DNA from: Streptomyces pyxinae
GTDB lineage: Bacteria; Actinomycetota; Actinomycetes; Streptomycetales; Streptomycetaceae
Direction of reading: 5' to 3'
NCBI RefSeq assembly: GCF_024756275.1
Contig: NZ_JANUGQ010000015.1
Coordinates: forward strand, 62,001 to 126,000
DNA length: 64,000 bases
The notes below the pieces were generated by a model that searched no databases, was not told where the DNA came from, and worked only from the letters and a program-made list of their open reading frames with translations. Below, piece by piece: positions 58,249 through 64,000 of this stretch. The position numbers were made by a program, and so were the translations under genes. How positions within the stretch are numbered: position 1 is the stretch's first letter; every line of letters starts with the position of its first letter.

Positions 58249-59754
58249 TCAGTGCGCGGCCGGGGTGTACGGCGCCAGCGAGGCGGCCAGTTCCTCGTGC
58301 ACCCGCGCCTTGAGGAGGGTGCCCTCCGGGGTGTGCTCCTCGGAGATCACCTCGCCCTCGGCGTGCACCCGGGAGACCAGCGCGCCCTCGGTGTACGGCA
58401 GCAGGACCTCCAGCTCGACCCGCGGCCTGGGCAGCTCGGCGTCGATCAGCGCCAGGAGTTCGTCGATCCCGGCGCCGGTCCGCGCCGACACCGCGATGGC
58501 GTGCCGCTCCACCCGGAGCAGCCGCTGGAGCTCGACCGGGTCGGCCGCGTCCGCCTTGTTGATCACCACGATCTCCGGCACGTCCACCGCGCCGACCTCG
58601 CGGATCACCTTGCGCACCGCGGCCAGCTGCTCCTCCGGTGCCGGGTGCGAGCCGTCCACCACGTGCAGGATCAGGTCGGAGTCCCCGACCTCCTCCATGG
58701 TGGACCGGAACGCCTCCACCAGGTGGTGCGGCAGATGCCGTACGAAGCCGACGGTGTCCGCCAGCGTGTAGAGCCGGCCGCTCGGCGTCTCGGCCCGGCG
58801 GACGGTCGGGTCGAGGGTGGCGAACAGCGCGTTCTCCACCAGCACGCCCGCGCCGGTCAGCCGGTTGAGCAGGGAGGACTTGCCGGCGTTGGTGTAGCCG
58901 GCGATGGCGACCGACGGCACCTTGTTGCGGCGCCGCTCCTGCCGCTTGATGTCCCGGCCGGTCTTCATCTCCGCGATCTCCCGGCGCATCTTCGCCATCT
59001 TCTCGCGGATCCGCCGCCGGTCCGTCTCGATCTTGGTCTCACCGGGACCGCGGGTGGCCATGCCGCCACCGCCGCCGCCACCCATCTGCCGGGAGAGCGA
59101 CTGACCCCAGCCGCGCAGCCGGGGCAGCATGTACTGCATCTGCGCCAGGGCGACCTGCGCCTTGCCCTCCCGGGACTTGGCGTGCTGGGCGAAGATGTCC
59201 AGGATCAGCGCGGTCCGGTCGACCACCTTCACCTTGACGACGTCTTCCAAGTGGATGAGCTGGCCGGGGCTGAGCTCACCGTCGCAGACCACGGTGTCGG
59301 CACCGGTCTCCAGCACGATGTCCCGCAGCTCGTGGGCCTTGCCCGAGCCGATGTAGGTGGCCGGGTCCGGCTTGTCGCGGCGCTGGATCACGCCGTCGAG
59401 CACCAGGGCGCCCGCCGTCTCCGCGAGAGCGGCCAGCTCCGCGAGGGAGTTCTCGGCGTCCCGCACGGTCCCGGAGGTCCAGACGCCGACCAGCACCACG
59501 CGCTCCAGGCGCAGCTGCCGGTACTCGACCTCGGTGACGTCCTCCAGCTCGGTGGAGAGACCCGCCACCCGCCGGAGCGCCGCGCGGTCGGAGCGGTCGA
59601 ACTGGTCGCCGTCCCGCTCGCCGTCGATCGAGTGGCTCCAGGCGACGTCCTCTTCCATCAGGGCATCGGCCCGGAGGCGCTCGGCGCGGTTCTGCTCCGT
59701 GAGGCTCTGCTCGGCGCTCAGTGCGGCCTGGGAAGGGGATGAAGAGGAGGTCAT
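58249..59754 (-). CDS. hflX: GTPase HflX
   Basis: A 501-residue ribosome-associated GTPase that rescues or splits stalled 50S/70S ribosomes under stress. The N-terminal HflX domain has LVGVWTSGTVRDAENSLAEL and GSGKAHELRDIVLETGADTVVCDGELSPGQ; a Gly-rich loop GGGGGGMATRGPGETKIE precedes the G domain with P-loop GYTNAGKSSL, switch DTVGFVRHLP and NKADAADP. The ATG at 59754 follows AAGGA with four bases spacing. The frame is open upstream to 60045 but not conserved. It is transcribed toward the strong terminator at 58107-58157. Confidence 0.94.
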   Translation of the reverse strand: MTSSSSPSQAALSAEQSLTEQNRAERLRADALMEEDVAWSHSIDGERDGDQFDRSDRAALRRVAGLSTELEDVTEVEYRQLRLERVVLVGVWTSGTVRDAENSLAELAALAETAGALVLDGVIQRRDKPDPATYIGSGKAHELRDIVLETGADTVVCDGELSPGQLIHLEDVVKVKVVDRTALILDIFAQHAKSREGKAQVALAQMQYMLPRLRGWGQSLSRQMGGGGGGGMATRGPGETKIETDRRRIREKMAKMRREIAEMKTGRDIKRQERRRNKVPSVAIAGYTNAGKSSLLNRLTGAGVLVENALFATLDPTVRRAETPSGRLYTLADTVGFVRHLPHHLVEAFRSTMEEVGDSDLILHVVDGSHPAPEEQLAAVRKVIREVGAVDVPEIVVINKADAADPVELQRLLRVERHAIAVSARTGAGIDELLALIDAELPRPRVELEVLLPYTEGALVSRVHAEGEVISEEHTPEGTLLKARVHEELAASLAPYTPAAH

Positions 59755-60082
59755 TGGATCCTTACGTCGATAGGAGAACTGAGGAGAACTACGGAGGCCG
59801 GCGGAAGCGGAGAGCCCAGAGGCTGCCCGAGAACCCCCCGGCCACCGGGGTCCGCGTCGGACCCCCCGTACGTCACTGGGAACGCGCGGGGCACCGGGAT
59901 CATTCCCCGCCCCGGCCCGCCCATACCGGCCCCCGCACGGCCCGTGCGCTCCACGGGCCCGGCGGTGCCGCCGACCCCACGATGGTCGCACGGCGGCGCC
60001 GGGCCCGTCATCCGCGTTTTCCCGGGGCTCCCAGGGCTGCGGCACCCCCGGAGCGTCCGTGTCTCCCGGGGCGGCGAGGCAT

Positions 60083-60118
60083 CCCGGCGGCGCGGGGGCG
60101 CGGGGGCGCCGCCCCGGG
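60083..60118 (-). terminator. Imperfect hairpin after the M1 peptidase
   Basis: CCCGGCGGCGC (60083-60093 region) can pair with GCGCCGCC-CCGGG (about 60106-60118) with a small bulge, immediately beyond the M1 stop. The rest of 59755-60121 is the hflX upstream region and shows no gene. Confidence 0.5.
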
Positions 60119-60121
60119 AGG

Positions 60122-61648
60122 TCAGCGCTTGGCGCCGCGCTGGGCGGGCTTCGCCGGGGTGGTGCTGCGCCAGTCGGCGTGACCGGGCATGGGCGGGGTC
60201 TTCGCGTCGTGGAGCCAGCCGTGCAGGAAGGTGCTCAGATCGCGGCCGGCGACCTCGGAGGCGAGGCGCACGAAGTCGGCGGTGCCGGCCGTGGAGTGCG
60301 CGTGCCGTTCCACCCAGAGCCGCTCAAGGCGCTCGAAGGCGGCCGTGCCGATCTCCTGCCGGAGGGCGTAGAGGATCAGCGCGCTGCCGTCGTAGACCAC
60401 GGGGCGGAACAGGCTGATCTTCTGCCCGGGCGCGGGCGGCTTGGGGGCCGCCGGGGGCCCGCCGGCCGCCCGCCAGCCGTCGGAGGCGGTGTAGGCGGCG
60501 CGCATCCGGCGTTCCAGGGTCCGCCGCTCGGCCTCCTCGGTGCCCTTGGTGGCCTCCTCGGCGTACCGCGCCTCGTACCAGGTGGCGTGGCCCTCGTTGA
60601 GCCAGAGGTCGGACCAGGTCCGGGGGGTGACGCTGTTGCCGAACCACTGGTGGGCCAGCTCATGGACCATGACCGAGTCGACGTACCACTCCGGGTAGGC
60701 GGTGTTGGTGAAGAGCGAGCGCTCGAAGAGGGAGAGGGTCTGGGTCTCCAGCTCGAAGCCGGTGTCGGCGTCCGCCACCAGGAGGCCGTAGGTCTCGAAG
60801 GGGTACCGGCCGACCTTGTCCTCCAGCCACTCCAGCTGGCCGGGGGTCTTCCTGAGCCAGGGTTCGAGGACTTCCCGGTCGGCCTGCGGCACCACGTCCC
60901 GCAGCGGGAGGCCGTGCGGGCCGGTGCGGGTGACGACGGCGGAGCGGCCGATGGAGACCTGGGCCAGCTCGGTGGCCATCGGGCGGCCGGTGCGGTAGAG
61001 CCAGGTGCTGCGGGTGCCGGCGGTCGCCCGCGCCACCCGGCGCCCGTTGGCGACCGCCGTCAGCTCCTTGGGCGCGCTGATCCGGAAGGTGAAGTACGCC
61101 TTGTCGGCCGGGTGGTCGTTGCAGGGGAAGACCCGGTGGGCGGCGTCGGCCTGGTTGGCCATGGCCAGCCCGTCGGCGGTGCGCACCCAGCCGCCCGTCG
61201 CCGGGGAGCCCGACGGGTCGCTGGTGTGGCTGACGGTGATGCGGAGCGGCTCGCCGGCCTCGACGGGCCGGGCGGGCCGTACGACGAGGTCCTCGCCGGC
61301 CGGGGTGTACTCGGCGGGCGCGCCGTTGACCCGGACCTCCCGGACCGTGCCCTGGGCGAAGTCGAGATTGACCCGCTCCAGCCGGGTGACGGCGCGGGCG
61401 TCGATCCGGGTGACGGCGTCCAGCGGCTCGCTGTTGTCGCCGCGGTAGGTCAGGGCGATGTCGTACGCGAGGACGTCGTACCCGGGGTTGCCGAGGGTGG
61501 GGAAGAGGGGGTCGCCGATGCCGAGCGGTTCGGGCGCGGGGACGGCGGCGGCGATCAGGCCGGCCGAGGCGGCGACGAGGGCCGCCGTCCGCAGGGCGCG
61601 GGCGCGCCGGGAGGTCCGCCCCGGGGCGGAACGTGGGGTGAGGGGCAT
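60122..61648 (-). CDS. M1 family zinc aminopeptidase, exported
   Basis: A 508-residue aminopeptidase N-type enzyme with a signal peptide (about residues 1-40, Ala-rich). The gluzincin motif HELAHQWFGN with the downstream Glu in LWLNEGHATWYE supplies zinc ligands and catalysis. The N-terminal beta-sandwich carries YDVLAYDIALTYRGDN and the amino-group recognition region near GWVRTADGLAMANQADA. It is probably extracytoplasmic and trims peptides from the N-terminus. The ATG at 61648 was chosen over the TTG at 61654. A perfect hairpin separates it from the Clp-N gene upstream. Confidence 0.9.
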   Translation of the reverse strand: MPLTPRSAPGRTSRRARALRTAALVAASAGLIAAAVPAPEPLGIGDPLFPTLGNPGYDVLAYDIALTYRGDNSEPLDAVTRIDARAVTRLERVNLDFAQGTVREVRVNGAPAEYTPAGEDLVVRPARPVEAGEPLRITVSHTSDPSGSPATGGWVRTADGLAMANQADAAHRVFPCNDHPADKAYFTFRISAPKELTAVANGRRVARATAGTRSTWLYRTGRPMATELAQVSIGRSAVVTRTGPHGLPLRDVVPQADREVLEPWLRKTPGQLEWLEDKVGRYPFETYGLLVADADTGFELETQTLSLFERSLFTNTAYPEWYVDSVMVHELAHQWFGNSVTPRTWSDLWLNEGHATWYEARYAEEATKGTEEAERRTLERRMRAAYTASDGWRAAGGPPAAPKPPAPGQKISLFRPVVYDGSALILYALRQEIGTAAFERLERLWVERHAHSTAGTADFVRLASEVAGRDLSTFLHGWLHDAKTPPMPGHADWRSTTPAKPAQRGAKR

Positions 61649-61732
61649 GCCCAACGGCTATCAGCGGCCCGGACGGGGAGTGGGGCGGCGCGCTTCCCGC
61701 CCACCCGAACGGGGTCCCCGGCACCCGCACCC

Positions 61733-61763
61733 GACGGCTCCCGGGACCCTCCCGGGAGCCGTC
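61733..61763. terminator. Perfect 14-bp hairpin between Clp-N gene and M1 gene
   Basis: GACGGCTCCCGGGA (61733-61746), loop CCC, TCCCGGGAGCCGTC (61750-61763), 58 bases past the Clp-N stop. Among the cleanest terminators in the window. Confidence 0.9.
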
Positions 61764-61820
61764 CCCGGGGTACTCGGCCCCCGTACGAGTACCGCACGGG
61801 AATCAGGAACGCCTGCGGGC

Positions 61821-62564
61821 TCAGGCCCCGTCCGACCGCTGCTCGCCGGCGTGGCGCACCGACTCCAGTACCTCGGCCACCTCGGCCTCCACCCGCTCCT
61901 TGCCGATGCCGAGCCCGCTCAGCACGCCCCGGCCGTTCTCGAACTCCAGGAGGGCCAGCAGGATGTGCTCCGTGCCGATGTAGTTGTGCCCCAGACGCAG
62001 GGCCTCCCGGAAGGTGAGCTCCAGGACCTTCTTGGCGTCGGAGCCGTACGGGATGAGGTCGGGGACCTCGTCGGCGGCCGGCGGCAGCGCGGCCACCGCC
62101 GCCTGCCGTACCGCGTCCGCCGTGACGCCCTGGGCGGTGATCGCGCGGGCGGCCAGCCCCTCCGGCTCGGCCAGCAGACCGAGCACCAGGTGCTCGGGGC
62201 GGCCCTCGGGGTTGCGGGCCGCCACCGCCTCGTTGTGGGCGGCCATGACCGTGTTCCGGGCGCGCGGGGTGTAGCGGCTGAAGCCCTGGCTGGGGTCGAG
62301 GTCGTGCGACTCCTTGGGCACGAAGCGCTTCTGGGCGGCCTGGCGGGTGACGCCCATGCTGGTGCCGATCTCGGTCCAGGAGGCGCCCGAGCGCCGGGCC
62401 TGGTCGACGAAGTGGCCGATGAGATGGTCGGCCACGTCGTCCAGGTGTTCCGCGGCGAGCACGGCGTCCTGGAGCTGCTCCAGCGGAGCGGTGTGGACCT
62501 GCTTGATGGCCTCGATCAGATCGTCGAGGCGTACGCGGGGCGAGTGAGTGTGGTGTGCGTCCAT
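61821..62564 (-). CDS. Clp-N domain protein with N-terminal helix-turn-helix
   Basis: A 247-residue protein. An N-terminal helical part contains a probable HTH at about 60-81 (SGASWTEIGTSMGVTRQAAQKRF). The C-terminal part (about 97-240) is a double ClpN domain, as found in ClpC/ClpA substrate-recognition modules: RYTPRARNTVMAAHNEAVA, LVLGLLAEPEGLAARAI and LGHNYIGTEHILLALLEFENGRG. It has no ATPase, so it is not a chaperone itself. It could be an adaptor-like or self-regulating transcription factor sensing proteolysis. The ATG at 62564 has no ribosome site and a -10 placed for a leaderless mRNA. Two 17-bp palindromes overlap its promoter. Confidence 0.82.
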   Translation of the reverse strand: MDAHHTHSPRVRLDDLIEAIKQVHTAPLEQLQDAVLAAEHLDDVADHLIGHFVDQARRSGASWTEIGTSMGVTRQAAQKRFVPKESHDLDPSQGFSRYTPRARNTVMAAHNEAVAARNPEGRPEHLVLGLLAEPEGLAARAITAQGVTADAVRQAAVAALPPAADEVPDLIPYGSDAKKVLELTFREALRLGHNYIGTEHILLALLEFENGRGVLSGLGIGKERVEAEVAEVLESVRHAGEQRSDGA

Positions 62565-62566
62565 GC

Positions 62567-62612
62567 GTCAACCGTAGGTTGACGGATACGGGGTCGTCAA
62601 CCCTGAGTTGAC
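62567..62612 (-). promoter_or_regulatory. Leaderless promoter covered by two palindromic operators
   Basis: GTCAACCGTAGGTTGAC (62567-62583) and GTCAACCCTGAGTTGAC (62596-62612), repeating every 29 bases. Read toward the Clp-N gene, the upstream palindrome supplies a -35 TTGACG, the spacer is 18 bases, and the downstream palindrome contains the -10 TACGGT, whose last base is seven positions before the A of the ATG. A repressor bound here would cover the entire promoter. Confidence 0.75.
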
Positions 62613-62631
62613 ACTCTTCTTCCGTCGCCGG

Positions 62632-64000
62632 TCAGCCGGCCTCGGCCGTCCCCCGGTGGTGGGTCCGGCACACGTCGTAGACGCCCGGTACGTCGCGCAG
62701 CACGCGCAGCAGCCCCGGCAGTTCCTCCGGGTCCGGCAGCCGGAGGGCGTAGGTGTGGCGGACGCGCTGCCGGCGGGGTGGCTCCACGGTGGCCGAGACG
62801 ACCGACACCCCGGCCGTGGCGATGGCCTCGGTCAGGTCGGCGAGCAGCCGGGGCCGGCCGAACGACTCCACCACCAGGGTGACCCGGCACCCGGCCGCCT
62901 CACTCCAGCGCGCCCCGACCGGCGCCCGCCCGGCCGCCGTCATCCGGCGCGCGGTGAAGCACCCGGCCCGGTGCACGGTGACCGCCCCGCCGTGGACCGG
63001 GAAGCCGGTGACCGCGTCCGGCGGCACCGGGGCGCAGCAGCCGGCCAGCCGGACGCCCGTGGCGCCGGGCAGGTCCACCTCGATGTCGTCCGGCCGGGGC
63101 CGGCCCCCCGGGGTGCCGCTCCGGTCGGCCGGGACCCGGCGCCGGGGTACGTCGGGCGCCGGGGCGGACTCTGGGTGGGCGGTGAGCCAGCGGGCGATGG
63201 CCAGCCGGGCGGCCGGTGTCCGGGCGTGCTCCAGCCAGTCCGGCGAGGGCCCGGAGGCGGCGTCGTGGGCGAGCAGCAGCCGCACCGCGTCACCGTCGGC
63301 CAGGACCGTGGAGAGCACGGCCAGCCGGCCGTTGACATGGGCGCCCACGCAGCGGTGGGCCTCCTCGCCGTGCTGCGCGTAGGCGGCGTCCACACAGGTG
63401 GCCCCGGACGGCAGGCCGAGCGCGCCGCCGTCCGGCCCGAAGACGGTGATCTCCGCGTCCTGGGCCAGATCGTCGCGGAGCGAGGTCCAGAAGGTGTCGG
63501 GGTCGGGGGTGGCCCGCTGCCAGTCGAGCAGCCGGGACAGCCACCCCGGCCGGGTCGGGTCGGCCCGCTCCCCGTCCTCGGCGCCCCCGGCCCCCTCGGT
63601 GCTCCCGGCCTCCCCGGCGGCGCCTGCCCCGGGGGTATCGGCGGTGTCCGCGGGGTGGTCGCCCTCGGCCGGGACGGCGTACGGATTGCCGAGGGCGACC
63701 ACCCCGGCCTCGGCCACCGTGTGCATCCGGCGGGTACGGATGAGGACGTCGGCCACCGCCCCGCCGGGCGCGGCGACCGCGGTGTGCAGCGACTGGTAGA
63801 GGTTGAACTTGGGAGCGGCGATGAAGTCCCTGAACTCGGAGATCAGCGGGGTGAAACAGGTGTGCAGCTCGCCCAGGACCGCATAGCAGTCGGCGTCCTC
63901 GCCGACCAGGATCAGCAGCCGGCCGAAGTCGCCCGCGCGCAGCTCGCCGCGTTTGATCCGGACCCGGTGGACCGACACGAAGTGCCGCGGCCTGACCAGC
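62632..64000 (-). CDS. rshA: RelA/SpoT homologue (synthetase end, TGS and ACT), partial at window edge
   Basis: The 3' part of a (p)ppGpp synthetase/hydrolase-type protein, open to the window end, so its N-terminus and any hydrolase domain are not seen. Present: the synthetase segment EFRDFIAAPKFNLYQSLHTAV with preceding GDFGRLLILVGEDADCYAVLGELH, a TGS domain AEITVFGPDGGALGLPSGATCVDAAY, a zinc-finger-like CCAPVPPDAVTGFPVHGGAVTVHRAGC, and an ACT domain VESFGRPRLLADLTEAIATAGVSVV. Positions normally catalytic in the synthetase look altered (D and E of DxxGxR and ExQIRT). In S. coelicolor the equivalent rshA is active mainly under phosphate limitation. It runs toward the Clp-N gene with only about 65 bases between. 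Confidence 0.82.
   Translation of the reverse strand, partial: LVRPRHFVSVHRVRIKRGELRAGDFGRLLILVGEDADCYAVLGELHTCFTPLISEFRDFIAAPKFNLYQSLHTAVAAPGGAVADVLIRTRRMHTVAEAGVVALGNPYAVPAEGDHPADTADTPGAGAAGEAGSTEGAGGAEDGERADPTRPGWLSRLLDWQRATPDPDTFWTSLRDDLAQDAEITVFGPDGGALGLPSGATCVDAAYAQHGEEAHRCVGAHVNGRLAVLSTVLADGDAVRLLLAHDAASGPSPDWLEHARTPAARLAIARWLTAHPESAPAPDVPRRRVPADRSGTPGGRPRPDDIEVDLPGATGVRLAGCCAPVPPDAVTGFPVHGGAVTVHRAGCFTARRMTAAGRAPVGARWSEAAGCRVTLVVESFGRPRLLADLTEAIATAGVSVVSATVEPPRRQRVRHTYALRLPDPEELPGLLRVLRDVPGVYDVCRTHHRGTAEAG

Noticed and set aside
1..64000. tRNA, rRNA, transposase or phage genes
   Set aside because: None recognised on either strand.

Overview
The window is a stretch of Streptomyces (or very closely related Streptomycetaceae) chromosome. 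The evidence is the very high GC content with G/C-rich third codon positions, frequent GTG starts, a HrdB-type principal sigma factor with a Lys/Ala-repeat linker, the sporulation regulator WhiH, split topoisomerase IV genes, a class II nrdR-nrdJ pair and a RelA/SpoT homologue. From memory, gene order follows the core region of S. coelicolor around SCO5794-SCO5839, running in the opposite orientation. No tRNA, rRNA, CRISPR array, insertion sequence or prophage was seen.

Layout, left to right. 0-5 kb: an M23 cell-wall peptidase behind a c-di-AMP (ydaO) riboswitch and an M16 zinc-protease pair, all on the minus strand. 5-8 kb: parC, followed by a gene-free block of tandem and direct repeats. 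8-13.5 kb: a rifampin-monooxygenase-like gene with a rifamycin-associated element upstream, two DUF1266 genes and a CobW-type GTPase. 13.8-17.3 kb: a CitA/DcuS-type two-component system next to a decayed acetate/cation symporter fragment. 17.5-24.6 kb: parE, a small zinc-ribbon protein, a secreted trypsin-like protease, hrdB and whiH. 24.7-33 kb: a fused ABC transporter with a degenerate ATPase, an NrtR-like Nudix regulator, a glycogen-debranching-like protein and a DUF4192 protein with a long Gly/Pro repeat tail.

33-49.5 kb is rich in nucleic-acid and nucleotide genes: a RecQ helicase with a phosphoribosyltransferase-like tail, rnhB, nrdR-nrdJ with paired NrdR boxes, lexA with an SOS box, and a DinG-like helicase. 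Between them lie an ADP-ribosylglycohydrolase, a histidine phosphatase, a YdbC/DUF4937 protein, a TerD protein and two proteins without assigned function. 49.6-56.3 kb: a four-gene NIS siderophore locus (aminotransferase, two IucA/IucC synthetases, one N-acyltransferase). 56.8-64 kb: a lipoprotein serine protease, hflX, an M1 aminopeptidase, a Clp-N/HTH protein with two palindromic operators over its promoter, and the 3' part of a RelA/SpoT homologue cut by the window edge.

Recurring themes are stress and replication housekeeping (topoisomerase IV, LexA, RecQ, DinG, RNase HII, class II RNR, RSH), ligand- or damage-responsive control sites readable in the DNA (riboswitch, RAE, NrdR boxes, SOS box, candidate NrtR and Clp-N operators), two apparently leaderless promoters, and low-complexity expansions that interrupt otherwise conserved enzymes (histidine kinase, NIS synthetase, aminotransferase, DUF4192). 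Most genes are housekeeping genes of known families. The best candidates for new biology are the self-contained Clp-N/HTH operator unit, the RecQ-PRTase fusion, the degenerate ABC ATPase and the low-complexity insertions.
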